This document shows positions 42,329 to 51,119 of a DNA stretch of 64,000 nt, in pieces. How positions within the stretch are numbered: position 1 is the stretch's first letter; each line of letters begins with the position of its first letter. The DNA lies in NCBI GenBank assembly GCA_017547755.1, contig JAFYOX010000061.1, positions 1-64,000 on the forward strand. Direction: 5' to 3'. Under the pieces are notes generated by a model. It made no database searches. It saw only the letters and a program-made list of their open reading frames with translations, and was not told the DNA's origin. This stretch comes from Clostridia bacterium. GTDB taxonomy: Bacteria; Bacillota; Clostridia; Oscillospirales; CAG-272. The translations under genes were made by a program, and so were the position numbers.

Positions 42329-44302
42329 TTATTCCGCAAATACCGTAGCTACCGACCAGCCGTGGATGTCGGGGATGATGACTCTGTATTCCCCGTTTCC
42401 GAGCTCTTCCGCCGGAAGTTCGGTTTCCGCGGCATACTGTCCCATATAGACAAACTTCGTTCCCGCGGGATTGCGGAGGATCACTTCGAGTTTTCCGCTG
42501 TCGCCGACCGATACGTTCGTGATCGTTACTGCCGCGGTCTTTCCGTTTTCGTCCACACGCGGATGCACGATCGCCTGGATCGGCGTGACAAGTTCCGCCG
42601 CGAACTTCTTTCCGCTGATGTATTCCATGATCATCCGGTACTGATCGCGCTTTTCCGAGCTGATGCTGCGTACCCACAGATTGAAGATCGCCGCCCATTT
42701 TGCGCCGTACGGCGTCGTGAATGCCGCTGTTGCCGCGTGCTTTCCTTCGAGAACACTGCCGTTCGTGGTGTAGTATTCCCCGAAAACTTCCAGATCGTCC
42801 CCGAGAATTTCCCAGTCGTCGTTGTGTCCCCACGTGCCGCCCCAGTGATGGCCTGCGATGCCGCGGTTGACGGGATGATCCGTATACCGTTCGGAGAGGA
42901 TCCGCGTGCTGATCGGCTGTGCGTCCGCGCCGATGTCAAAACCGCGTTTTCTGAGAATCCGGATCGCCGCGCCGTCCGTGATGACCGGCTTGTGCAGGAG
43001 ATCGATCACTTCCGCTTCGCTCATACGTCGTGCGTTTTCTGCGTTGAGCAGATATACGTCGCAGTCCGCACGGGTCACCGCCACCGGGATGTTGAAATAC
43101 CGCAGCGGCAGACCGCACCGGAAGGATTCCGAAGAATATTCGAAATATCCGCCGACCTTCGCACGGTATCCTTCGTGCGTCAGCGCGGGCTTCAGACCAG
43201 ACGCATGGGTACGGTTGTTGAGCGCGCACAGCTTTTCCCAGTACGGACGGTGCTTTGCGAATGCGCCGAGCATCTGTCCGTGCCACGACATCGGTTCGTA
43301 ATCGTTCATCAGGATGGCGTAGCTCATCGCGTTGTTCCCGGACGCGAGGTAATACGACGTTTCGAAGCAGGTACCGCCGATGCTCTTGCCGTAGACGATG
43401 TCCGGCAGGCTTTCGATTTCGGGACGGCGGTCGTGGACGTAATCGGGAAGCATGTAGTTCTGATAGCCGATCAGTTCCGCCTTGTCGATGAATTCCACGG
43501 GATCGTGGTCATCGTACGCACCGCCGCCGGGTCTGGACGCGGGATCCTTGCCCGTGGATTTCCGCATCGCGTCGAAAATGAAGTCGTAGGCAAAGCCGGT
43601 GTAGCCGCCGTTCGCGCAGTACTGATAGCCCATCGCGCAGTCCGGCGCACATTCATGGATGACCGTACCCATTTCGTACGTGAAATCGTAAAGTGATTCT
43701 CTGAGGAATTCGATGTGGCGCAGACGCCATGTGACATCTTCCGTGGAATTGAGCGCCGCGACGAGTTCTTCACGGGTGAAGGACGAGCCGTACTTCTTAT
43801 TGAATGCGGCGATGCAGTCCGGGCAGAAGCAGCCGTGGCTGACGGGCGCATGATTGGTCGCGCGAAGGTCGTCATCCGCCCAGAGGGTATGCGGCTGGAT
43901 CGCGGTCACATACGCGCGCAGTTCTTCCATGACGTATTTGCGGAAATTCTTACCGTTCCAGCAGAAGCAGTATTCCGCGACCGTTCCGTCGGGGCCGACC
44001 ATGTGTTCGACGGGAGAACCGTCGTAGATCAGTCCGGAGCAGTCCTGGCTCTGCATATACTGTCCGTGACCGATGCTGTTGCTGAGCTGAAGGGATACAC
44101 GGATCCCGATCTTCCGGAACTTTTCCGCTACTTCGCGGAGAGTTTCGGCGGTCTGACGGTGAACCTCCATGGACGGGAACCCGTAATTGGTGGCAAGCCA
44201 GACTTCATCGCAGCATCCGGGATGCGCGGTAATTTCGGCGATCAGCGCATCGATGAACGCGGGATCCTTCTGGGTCCGGCTTCCGAGTCGTTGAGTAAGC
44301 AT
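42329..44302 (-). CDS. Large TIM-barrel protein, uncharacterised glycoside-hydrolase-like
   Basis: The 657-residue protein has TLWADDDLRATNH and a GCFCPDCIAAFNKKYG motif after an N-terminal barrel part (FPSMEVHRQTAETLREVAEKF). That CxCxxC..F pattern occurs in GH42-like and unclassified barrel hydrolases. A middle domain (about 380-520) resembles a trimerisation-like Rossmann unit, and the end (about 570-657) is a beta-sandwich. There is no signal peptide. I cannot name the substrate. CCAGGAGGTATCATC precedes the ATG, and a consensus promoter lies upstream. Confidence 0.6.
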   Translation of the reverse strand: MLTQRLGSRTQKDPAFIDALIAEITAHPGCCDEVWLATNYGFPSMEVHRQTAETLREVAEKFRKIGIRVSLQLSNSIGHGQYMQSQDCSGLIYDGSPVEHMVGPDGTVAEYCFCWNGKNFRKYVMEELRAYVTAIQPHTLWADDDLRATNHAPVSHGCFCPDCIAAFNKKYGSSFTREELVAALNSTEDVTWRLRHIEFLRESLYDFTYEMGTVIHECAPDCAMGYQYCANGGYTGFAYDFIFDAMRKSTGKDPASRPGGGAYDDHDPVEFIDKAELIGYQNYMLPDYVHDRRPEIESLPDIVYGKSIGGTCFETSYYLASGNNAMSYAILMNDYEPMSWHGQMLGAFAKHRPYWEKLCALNNRTHASGLKPALTHEGYRAKVGGYFEYSSESFRCGLPLRYFNIPVAVTRADCDVYLLNAENARRMSEAEVIDLLHKPVITDGAAIRILRKRGFDIGADAQPISTRILSERYTDHPVNRGIAGHHWGGTWGHNDDWEILGDDLEVFGEYYTTNGSVLEGKHAATAAFTTPYGAKWAAIFNLWVRSISSEKRDQYRMIMEYISGKKFAAELVTPIQAIVHPRVDENGKTAAVTITNVSVGDSGKLEVILRNPAGTKFVYMGQYAAETELPAEELGNGEYRVIIPDIHGWSVATVFAE

Positions 44303-44341
44303 GATGATACCTCCTGGGGAGATGAAATTGATGTTGTCTTT

Positions 44342-44370
44342 ATTATAAGGAATTTCTGATAAAATGTCAA
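44342..44370 (-). promoter_or_regulatory. Sigma-A promoter of the large GH-like gene
   Basis: Consensus TTGACA (44365-44370), 17 bp, consensus TATAAT (44342-44347) on the minus strand. Confidence 0.92.
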
Positions 44371-44395
44371 TCTGTATTCCGGGAAATCCTATTCA

Positions 44396-44445
44396 ATATT
44401 GACAATGTTCTTCAAATGACATATTGACATATCTCTTCAAATGAA
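44396..44445. repeat. Two 25-bp tandem direct repeats between divergent promoters
   Basis: 44396-44420 and 44421-44445 each read ATATTGACA.....CTTCAAATGA, matching at about 21 of 25 positions. The second copy carries the -35 of the plus-strand promoter. They look like paired operator sites. Confidence 0.7.
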
Positions 44446-44452
44446 GTATAAT
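44424..44452 (+). promoter_or_regulatory. Sigma-A promoter of the propeller/solute-binding lipoprotein gene
   Basis: Consensus TTGACA (44424-44429), 17 bp, consensus TATAAT (44447-44452). The spacer contains CTTCAAATGAAG from the second direct repeat. Confidence 0.92.
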
Positions 44453-44565
44453 TAAATCATATACAAACGACATTCATAAAACTAAAAATTTTTTCAGATT
44501 TATGCAGCCAAACCCGATGAAATCCGGTTATATACAGTATCACTCAATTTCACAGGAGGTCTCCC

Positions 44566-46932
44566 ATGAAAAAACTGCGCACATATCTTCCGCTCATCCT
44601 CGTTCTCTGCCTTGTAATCCCATTGTTTGCCGCCTGCAATTCTTCCGGCAGCGGCGGAACGGCAGACCTGTCCGCGCCGGATTCCGGCGAAAATCTGCTG
44701 ACGAATATTTTTGCCGAAACGCCGTCCCAGCTTCCGAAGGAAGCGCGGATCTATGATGAAATTCTCCCGTATTATGACCGCGAAGCCGGAACGATCACCG
44801 AGTTTCTGCTTGAATGGGAGGAAGCTGTCGGAGAAAATGGGATCATCGGAGAGGTATACACCGGCTGGCTCTACACCCTCTCCGAAGACGGTGAACTTCT
44901 GGAACGCACGGAAGTGCCTCTGCCCGAGAACTTCTCTTTCCTGCACTCCGGTGCGGTTTTGGCGGACGCGGTGCTTTACGTCTGTGCATCCAAAATCAAC
45001 CCCACCGTTGTCTATCGCTACGACCGGGCAACCGGCGAGACCACCTCCTCCGGCTCCGTTGAGGAACTGGTCGGAAACAGCGGGTTTTCCCCGAATTCCT
45101 TTGCCGTGGATGCGGACGGACGTTTCTACGGGACGGACAGAAGTTCCGTGTTCGTTCTGAATCCCGATCTCACGCTTGCGTTCATGTACAAGTTCCCGAT
45201 GACGATCTACAAAATGGCACGCGGTGCGGACGGCAGAGTCTGGACGGTGTTCAACGCGGGAATGGAATCCTGCGCCGCCGTGATCGATCCGGAAACGAAG
45301 GAACTCGGCACATATTACACCTTCACCCGCGGCATAGACAGCGGAAACGCTCCTACGCACTATCTTCTCGCTTCGTCCATGAACGCCGGAGAAAGCGCGT
45401 ACAATTTCTTCTATTATGATATGATCGGCGCACTCTGGGGCGTGACGGTCACGGAAAAAGGCGCACTTGAAGAAACACAGGTGTTCGACCTGTTCAATTC
45501 CGGCATCAGCAAGCTGAATACCGGTTCCACCTTCGACTGCGAACTAACCCCCATTGCGTTTCTTACGGACGAACTGTTCCTGACATGGAAGTACAACGGA
45601 CAGGGATATGCAAACCGGCAGGATGCGTTCGTTTTCCACCGCCGTGCCGCCGACATCGACATGAGCGAAATGTCCGTAATCACCATCGCCTACGCTTATC
45701 CTCTGCAGGCATCCGCCGTCGAACACATCACCGAATTCAAGCGTACACGCCCGAATGTGAGCATCGTTCTGGAAGACTACAGCCAGTATGAAACAAAGGA
45801 AAATTTCCGCGCCGGAGAGGAAAAACTGTGCTTCGACCTCGTGAATGGTTTCGTCAAGCCGGATATTGTCATCACCGATACGTCGATTACCTCAGTCAGC
45901 ACACTGAGCGACGACAATGTCATTGCACAGTTGTATCGGAACAATTTATACGTTGACCTTGTTCCCTACCTTGAAAAGGATGACGAGCTGAACTTCGATA
46001 ACCTCTTCGGCTGCATCCGCCGCCTGTTTGACGACGGAAACGGCGGAATGTGGGGCATTTCCACAGATTTTGAAGCCGATGTTCTGCTCGCATCTTCCGC
46101 CCTGATCGGCAAATATGCGGACAAGGGATACTGGAACCTTGCGGAAATGCTCGATTTTATCGGCTCCCTTCCTGAAGATACCGAAAAAGTCTACAACTAT
46201 AATCGGATGCAGATTTACGGTATGCTGATCGCGCAGGGATACGGCTATTTCATCAATGACAATACCGGTTCGTTTGACTCCGAAGAATTCATCCGGTATC
46301 TCGAATTCATGAAAACCGTTCCGGCAGACGGAACGGAATGGCTGCAGACCTCTCCCGTCGCGGACATCCGGAATATTCCCCTTACCGAACGGGAGGATGC
46401 GATCAACAAAGCGATCGGCGAAGGAAGAATCGCCCTTCTCGCCGATTCCCTCAGTACAATGTATCTGGCATCCACTCTGTTTGCCGAAGAAACCGTTCCG
46501 ATCGGCTACGCGACAAAGAACGATTCCGGCTTCCGCGTCCGCGCGGACAGCACCTACGTCATTACCACATATGCCGAAGACGCCGACCTGTGCTTCGAAC
46601 TGCTCAAATCCTTCTTTGCATACGAAGTAAAGTACATCGACACATATTCCTTCAAATGGCCGCTGTTTGCGCGCAAAGATCATATGCAGACAGCCATCAA
46701 AGAGTGTGGTGAAACCTTTACCATCGCCCGTCCGCTGACCGCAGAAGAACTTGCCGAACTGTTCGAAATCTTCGATACCATGGGAAGTCCGATCATCGAA
46801 GATACTCCCGAAGACGTATGGAACATCGTCAACGAAGAAATGTCCGCCTTTTTCTCCGGCATGGGCACAGCGGAAGACTGCGCGAAGAAAATCCAGTCCC
46901 GCGTAAGCATCTGGCTTGCGGAACATGAATAA
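44566..46932 (+). CDS. Lipoprotein joining a propeller-like domain to a solute-binding domain
   Basis: The 788-residue product starts with a lipoprotein signal (lipobox LFAAC, Cys24). Residues about 60-360 form repeated beta units with WLYTLSEDGELL, FAVDADGRFYGTD and ARGADGRVWTVF, like a beta-propeller. From about 370 (ITIAYAYPLQASAVEHITEF) to the end it resembles a family 1 extracellular solute-binding protein (KPDIVITDT, YGYFINDNTGSFDSEEFIRY). No permease is adjacent. It might be a surface sensor or binding protein for a polymer. AGGAGG precedes the ATG. Confidence 0.7.
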   Translation: MKKLRTYLPLILVLCLVIPLFAACNSSGSGGTADLSAPDSGENLLTNIFAETPSQLPKEARIYDEILPYYDREAGTITEFLLEWEEAVGENGIIGEVYTGWLYTLSEDGELLERTEVPLPENFSFLHSGAVLADAVLYVCASKINPTVVYRYDRATGETTSSGSVEELVGNSGFSPNSFAVDADGRFYGTDRSSVFVLNPDLTLAFMYKFPMTIYKMARGADGRVWTVFNAGMESCAAVIDPETKELGTYYTFTRGIDSGNAPTHYLLASSMNAGESAYNFFYYDMIGALWGVTVTEKGALEETQVFDLFNSGISKLNTGSTFDCELTPIAFLTDELFLTWKYNGQGYANRQDAFVFHRRAADIDMSEMSVITIAYAYPLQASAVEHITEFKRTRPNVSIVLEDYSQYETKENFRAGEEKLCFDLVNGFVKPDIVITDTSITSVSTLSDDNVIAQLYRNNLYVDLVPYLEKDDELNFDNLFGCIRRLFDDGNGGMWGISTDFEADVLLASSALIGKYADKGYWNLAEMLDFIGSLPEDTEKVYNYNRMQIYGMLIAQGYGYFINDNTGSFDSEEFIRYLEFMKTVPADGTEWLQTSPVADIRNIPLTEREDAINKAIGEGRIALLADSLSTMYLASTLFAEETVPIGYATKNDSGFRVRADSTYVITTYAEDADLCFELLKSFFAYEVKYIDTYSFKWPLFARKDHMQTAIKECGETFTIARPLTAEELAELFEIFDTMGSPIIEDTPEDVWNIVNEEMSAFFSGMGTAEDCAKKIQSRVSIWLAEHE

Positions 46933-46947
46933 AAAAATTCTCCCGCA

Positions 46948-46976
46948 TTGACAAACTCTCTCCAATACCGTATAAT
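46948..46976 (+). promoter_or_regulatory. Sigma-A promoter of the short Gfo/Idh gene
   Basis: Consensus TTGACA (46948-46953), 17 bp, consensus TATAAT (46971-46976), 35 bp before the ATG. Confidence 0.92.
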
Positions 46977-47011
46977 GGACTCAACCAAACTACGGAAACG
47001 AGGTATTTCCC

Positions 47012-47854
47012 ATGATCAAGATCGGCTTTATCGACTACTATCTCGACGAATGGCACGCGAACAACTATCCCGCGATGATCGAAAAGGCATCGGGCGGCGA
47101 CATGAAGGTCACTTACGCCTACGGGATGATCGATTCTCCCATCGGCGGCATGACCACGGATGCCTGGTGCGAAAAATACGGCATTCAGAAGATCGCTACC
47201 ATCGAGGAAATCGTGGACCTGAGTGACGTTCTCGTCGTCCTCTCGCCCGACAACTGCGAAATGCATGAGGAACTGTGCAAAATCCCGCTGGCGTCCGGCA
47301 AGCGCTGCTACGTGGACAAGACTTTCGCGCCCGATTATGCGGCGGCAAAGCGCATCTTCGCCAACGCGGAAGCGCACGGTACGCCCTGCTATTCCACCTC
47401 CGCGCTCCGTTTCGCGGACGAATATCAGAACATCGACACCGCCGGCATCCGCGCGGTCCAGAGCTGGGGTCCGTCGAGCTTCGAAACCTACTCCATCCAT
47501 CAGCTGGAACCCCTCGCCATGCTCATGAAGGCGGCTCCGAAGCGCATCATGTACCTCCCCGGCGAAGGCTTCTATACCCTCCAGATCGAATACTGCGACG
47601 GCCGCTATGCCTCTGTCGCCGGTTATCGTGACGGCTCCCCGTTCATGATGAACCTCGCCAAAGCGGACGGCAACTGCGTCATCAACGTGGAATCCCCCTT
47701 CTTCGACCGATTCATCGCCAACCTCGTAGACTTCTTCCGCACCGGCGACGTCAAAGTCCCGCACGAAGAAACCCTCCACATCATGGCTCTCCGCGGCGCA
47801 GGCATCGCAGCTCAGCAGACCCCCGGCGAGTGGGTTGACGTGATCGAGGAATGA
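47012..47854 (+). CDS. Short Gfo/Idh/MocA-like protein
   Basis: The 280-residue protein looks like a shortened Gfo/Idh/MocA relative: a Rossmann-like N-terminus (MIKIGFIDYYLDEWHANNYP) that lacks the usual GxGxxG, VLVVLSPDNCEMH, and CYVDKTFAPDYAAAKRIFANAE at the position of the EKP motif (DKT here). The C-terminal domain is trimmed (about 80 residues shorter than the relative at 23959). Loss of the glycine loop suggests altered cofactor use or none. It is 25 bases upstream of the deacetylase-like gene. Confidence 0.65.
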   Translation: MIKIGFIDYYLDEWHANNYPAMIEKASGGDMKVTYAYGMIDSPIGGMTTDAWCEKYGIQKIATIEEIVDLSDVLVVLSPDNCEMHEELCKIPLASGKRCYVDKTFAPDYAAAKRIFANAEAHGTPCYSTSALRFADEYQNIDTAGIRAVQSWGPSSFETYSIHQLEPLAMLMKAAPKRIMYLPGEGFYTLQIEYCDGRYASVAGYRDGSPFMMNLAKADGNCVINVESPFFDRFIANLVDFFRTGDVKVPHEETLHIMALRGAGIAAQQTPGEWVDVIEE

Positions 47855-47879
47855 TATATCAAAAAAAGAAAGGATCATT

Positions 47880-48674
47880 ATGAACATTATCAAATTCAAC
47901 CGTTTTTACGGCGGTGTTTCCCATTGTCTTACGATGAGCTATGACGACGGCGTTCCGGAAGACGCGCGTCTGCTTGAAATCTTCAACAAGAACGGCATCA
48001 AAGGCTCGTTCCACCTCAATTCCGGCAATATTTTCTCCCGTTATCCCGAAGAAACGCTCGCCAGGGTCTACGCCGGTCACGAAATCTCCTGCCACATGGC
48101 AAGCCATCCCTTCCCGGTCGATCAGCCCGATATGGCAGTGCTTCTCGAGATCCAGCAGGACCGCCGCATCCTCGAACGTGCCGCAGGTTACGTCGTCCGC
48201 GGGATGTCCTATCCCTTCGGGAATTACGACAAGCGCGTGATCGCCCTGCTCCGTGCCGCCGGAATCGAATATTCCCGCACCACCCGCGCAACGAACGGCT
48301 ACACGCTCCCCGAAGATTTTCTCGAATGGCATCCGACCTGCCACCACAACGGCGGCATTATCGAAAAGTTCGCCGACTTCATCCAGAACGACCGCTGGGG
48401 ACGTCCGAAGCTCTTCTACGTCTGGGGTCACAGCTACGAATTCCCGCGCGACAACAACTGGGATATGATGGAAGAATTCTGCCGCCTCGCCGGAAACCGC
48501 GATGACATCTGGTATGCGACGAACATCGAGATCGTGGACTACGTCAACGCCCAGAAGGCGCTCCGCTTCTCCGCGGACTGCGACAAGGTCTACAATCCGT
48601 CGTTCACGGACGTCTGGTTCACCGTCAACGGCGAAACCGTCTGCTGCAAAGCCGGAACGGGAATTTCTTTCTGA
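47880..48674 (+). CDS. Polysaccharide-deacetylase-like (NodB/CE4) protein, cytosolic
   Basis: The 264-residue protein has the CE4 metal triad: MSYDDG (first Asp pair) and HMASHP (His-x3-His), then a YPFGNYDKRVIALL motif and WGHSYEF late in the barrel. CE4 enzymes remove N- or O-acetyl groups from sugars. No signal peptide or membrane helix is present, so it would act on intracellular sugars. The last 40 residues are an added beta-rich tail. It is cotranscribed with the short Gfo/Idh protein. Confidence 0.8.
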   Translation: MNIIKFNRFYGGVSHCLTMSYDDGVPEDARLLEIFNKNGIKGSFHLNSGNIFSRYPEETLARVYAGHEISCHMASHPFPVDQPDMAVLLEIQQDRRILERAAGYVVRGMSYPFGNYDKRVIALLRAAGIEYSRTTRATNGYTLPEDFLEWHPTCHHNGGIIEKFADFIQNDRWGRPKLFYVWGHSYEFPRDNNWDMMEEFCRLAGNRDDIWYATNIEIVDYVNAQKALRFSADCDKVYNPSFTDVWFTVNGETVCCKAGTGISF

Positions 48675-48692
48675 TTACAATACATCTGCATC

Positions 48693-48727
48693 AAAAAACG
48701 CACCGTTTTCGTTACGGTGCGTTTTTT
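48693..48727. terminator. Bidirectional terminator
   Basis: CGCACCG and CGGTGCG around a 9-base loop, flanked by A6 and T6, between converging genes ending at 48674 and 48729. Confidence 0.92.
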
Positions 48728-48728
48728 C

Positions 48729-49823
48729 TTATGCTTCCTTCGGATACAGTGCCGCGTCCACGTCGGCTTTCGTGATCTTCATGAGATCCTCTCTGGATAC
48801 GGTTTCCATCGCGGCAATGCGGTTCGCCTGCTCGGTCAGGATCTTTTCAAACGTATTCCGGACACCGCGTGCGTTGCCGAATTCGCCCGCCGCTTCCGAA
48901 ACGGCGGTGAAGTATTCCTTCAGAGCCGCCTTTGCTTCGGCGTCGGGTTCGTAGCAGCTCTTTTTGCACTGCAGGTCGAAGATCCCGGTCATTTCCTCCG
49001 GCGAATAGTCGTCGAAGCTGATGTACTTGTTGAAGCGCGAGCGCAGACCGGGGTTCGAATCAATGAAATCCTCCATCAGATCGATGTAGCCTGCGACGAT
49101 CACAACAAGGTCGTCGCGGTTGTCTTCCATCGATTTCAGGATCGTATCGACCGCTTCAAACCCGAAGTCGTTTTCCGTCTTCGCCGTCAGCGTGTACGCT
49201 TCATCGATGAACAGGACGCCGCCGATGGCACCCTCGAGCACCTTCGCCGTCTTGATCGCCGTCTGTCCGATGTACCCGGCGACCAGTCCGCTCCGGTCGA
49301 CTTCGACAAGCTGTCCCTTCGACAGGATACCGAGCGAATGATAGACCCGCGCCATGAAGCGCGCGATCATCGTCTTGCCCGTCCCGGGGTTGCCGGAGAA
49401 GACCATATGCAGCGACACATCCGCCGTCGGCAGGTTGTTGTCCCGCCGCATCTTGTAGACCGCCGCCATATTAATGAGGTTCTTCACCTCTTTTTTGACG
49501 CTTTCCAGCCCGATGTAGGAATCGAGTTCCCTGCGGAGGTCGTCGATGTTCTCCTTTTCCGGAAGTTTTTCTTCCGGTTCGGCAGGTTTCGCGCCGTCAC
49601 CGCCGTCGGACGCCTTGATGAGGTGCTCGTCGGACGGCTTCGCGGGTGCGGCATTTGCGGGATTTACGGGTGTCTGCGTTTTCTGCGGCGCCTGCGCCGG
49701 ATTCGCGGCTGTACGCGCACTGCCCCAGATGTCGTCGCTCAGCCGGCGGATGTTGTTTTCCGTCATCTTCCGGATGAGATCGAGCTGCAGGTTGATGATT
49801 TCGTCTTTTTTGTCGTTTGCCAT
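48729..49823 (-). CDS. CbxX/CfqX-type AAA+ ATPase (SpoVK-like)
   Basis: The 364-residue protein has a Pro/Ala-rich N-terminal linker (residues about 35-90), then one AAA+ module: LDSYIGLESVKKEVKNLI, Walker A GNPGTGKT, GQTAIKT pore-type region, Walker B VLFIDEAYTL and sensor region SRFNKYISFDDY. This is the CbxX/SpoVK class of remodelling ATPases. The linker is longer than in SpoVK. It starts 9 bases after fucU, an unusual pairing. Confidence 0.85.
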   Translation of the reverse strand: MANDKKDEIINLQLDLIRKMTENNIRRLSDDIWGSARTAANPAQAPQKTQTPVNPANAAPAKPSDEHLIKASDGGDGAKPAEPEEKLPEKENIDDLRRELDSYIGLESVKKEVKNLINMAAVYKMRRDNNLPTADVSLHMVFSGNPGTGKTMIARFMARVYHSLGILSKGQLVEVDRSGLVAGYIGQTAIKTAKVLEGAIGGVLFIDEAYTLTAKTENDFGFEAVDTILKSMEDNRDDLVVIVAGYIDLMEDFIDSNPGLRSRFNKYISFDDYSPEEMTGIFDLQCKKSCYEPDAEAKAALKEYFTAVSEAAGEFGNARGVRNTFEKILTEQANRIAAMETVSREDLMKITKADVDAALYPKEA

Positions 49824-49832
49824 TGCCGCGGA

Positions 49833-50255
49833 TTACTTCACAACGCCCTTTTTCAGGATCACGTTCGCATAGATCGCGCCTTCGCCGGTCACAACGACCG
49901 CGTACGCCTTCTTTGCGCGTTCGTAGAATTCAAAACGTTCCAGGAACACGGGTTCCTTGTCGGTGTGTTCCGCAACGATCTTGCGGTATTCTTCCCAGAT
50001 CGGGATTTCGAGATCGCGGTCACTCTCGGTCTTGTCCATCAGATAGACGTTGTTGTCGTAGGAGTCGAGCGGGAACAGTTCGAGAACGGCGGACAGAAGT
50101 TCCGGTACGCCGCACGCGTCGGAACGGAGAACGATGCGTCCGATGCTTTCGCCCGGGAAGTTGCCGTCCGAGAACACGATTTCGTCGCCGTGACCCATCT
50201 TTGCAAGAATGCAGAGAAGATCGGGAGAGATGATCTTATTGATGCCTTTTAACAT
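49833..50255 (-). CDS. fucU: RbsD/FucU-family sugar mutarotase
   Basis: FucU-type mutarotases interconvert alpha and beta anomers of fucose and related sugars. The 140-residue protein opens MLKGINKIISPDLLCILAKM and has GHGDEIVFSDGNFP with the catalytic His and Asp, plus the late YAVVVTGEGAIYANVILKKG. The start at 50255 is fixed by AAAGGAGATATTCTC. No other fucose gene is present. It is cotranscribed with the AAA ATPase. Confidence 0.9.
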   Translation of the reverse strand: MLKGINKIISPDLLCILAKMGHGDEIVFSDGNFPGESIGRIVLRSDACGVPELLSAVLELFPLDSYDNNVYLMDKTESDRDLEIPIWEEYRKIVAEHTDKEPVFLERFEFYERAKKAYAVVVTGEGAIYANVILKKGVVK

Positions 50256-50352
50256 GAGAATATCTCCTTTGTATGTAGAAATTTCCGTTGGATTTTCCTG
50301 TATTATAGCATATTTTTTCTTCAAAAGAAAGCATAATTCAATAAATTCCCCG

Positions 50353-50407
50353 CCGGAAAGTTTTATAAAAAAACAAGTGGGAAACTTTTATCAAAAAAGC
50401 TTCCCAC
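50353..50407 (-). repeat. Dispersed repeat unit, minus orientation, after tepA
   Basis: Hairpin 50377-50407 (GTGGGAAGCTTTTTT and GTTTCCCAC on the minus strand, A/T apex) followed by a T-run and the tail ATAAAACTTTCCGG down to 50353. It begins 7 bases past the tepA stop and should work as its terminator. Confidence 0.65.
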
Positions 50408-50414
50408 GAACACA

Positions 50415-51119
50415 TTATTTTCTCTCACCGATCTTCTGACGCAGTTCTTCCAGCGCGTCCGACAGACCGCCCACGCGGTCGATCAGCCCCAGCTTTACCG
50501 CCTCTTCACCGTCCACGATCGATCCGACATCTGTGGCGATCTGATCCGTACGCATCAGAAGTTTCCGGAACGCATCTTCCGTCATCCCGGAATGCCTGCA
50601 TACAAAATCGATGATCCGATCCTGCATCCTTTCAAAATAATAATACGTCTGCGGCACGCCGATCACCGTTCCGCTGATGCGTACCGGATGGATCGTCATC
50701 GTCGCGGACGGTACGATGAACGATGTCCCAGCCGACACCGCCAGCGGTACGCCGATCGAATGACCGCCGCCGAGAACAAGCGATACCGTCGGCTTCTTCA
50801 TGCTCGCCACCATTTCCGCAATCGCCAGTCCCGCTTCCACGTCGCCGCCCATCGTATTGAGCACCATCAGCATCCCGTCGATCTCTTCGCTTTCTTCGAT
50901 CGATACCAGCAGCGGGATGATGTGCTCGTATTTCGTCGCCTTCTGTCCGTCCCCGAGGATATAATGCCCCTCGATCTGTCCGATGATCGTCAGGCAGTGG
51001 ATCGTTTTGTCCCCCGCACGGGAGATCACGCTCCCGCTTTTGATGATGTCCTCCATCCGGTTCTCGCCGTTTGCTTTGTCCGGCAGATCTTTTTCCGTGA
51101 TCCCGTCGTTGTTCCGCAT
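50415..51119 (-). CDS. tepA: ClpP-like serine protease TepA
   Basis: TepA (translocation-enhancing protein) is a cytosolic ClpP-fold protease that helps secretion, possibly by digesting signal peptides. The 234-residue product has IIGQIEGHYILGDGQKATKY, MLNTMGGDVEAGLAIAEMV, GGGHSIGVPLAVSAG (nucleophile Ser) and MTIHPVR (His). The start is uncertain: ATG at 51119 with GTGGGTAGG upstream is preferred; 51185 and 51056 are alternatives. Confidence 0.85.
   Translation of the reverse strand: MRNNDGITEKDLPDKANGENRMEDIIKSGSVISRAGDKTIHCLTIIGQIEGHYILGDGQKATKYEHIIPLLVSIEESEEIDGMLMVLNTMGGDVEAGLAIAEMVASMKKPTVSLVLGGGHSIGVPLAVSAGTSFIVPSATMTIHPVRISGTVIGVPQTYYYFERMQDRIIDFVCRHSGMTEDAFRKLLMRTDQIATDVGSIVDGEEAVKLGLIDRVGGLSDALEELRQKIGERK

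Noticed and set aside
44396-44445. CRISPR-like reading of the 25-bp direct repeats
   Set aside because: Only two copies, adjoining with no spacer, overlapping a promoter, and no cas genes in the window.
47012-47854. A pseudogene call for the short Gfo/Idh protein
   Set aside because: It has a consensus promoter, a Shine-Dalgarno, an intact frame and a coupled neighbour, so a functional shortened protein is more likely.
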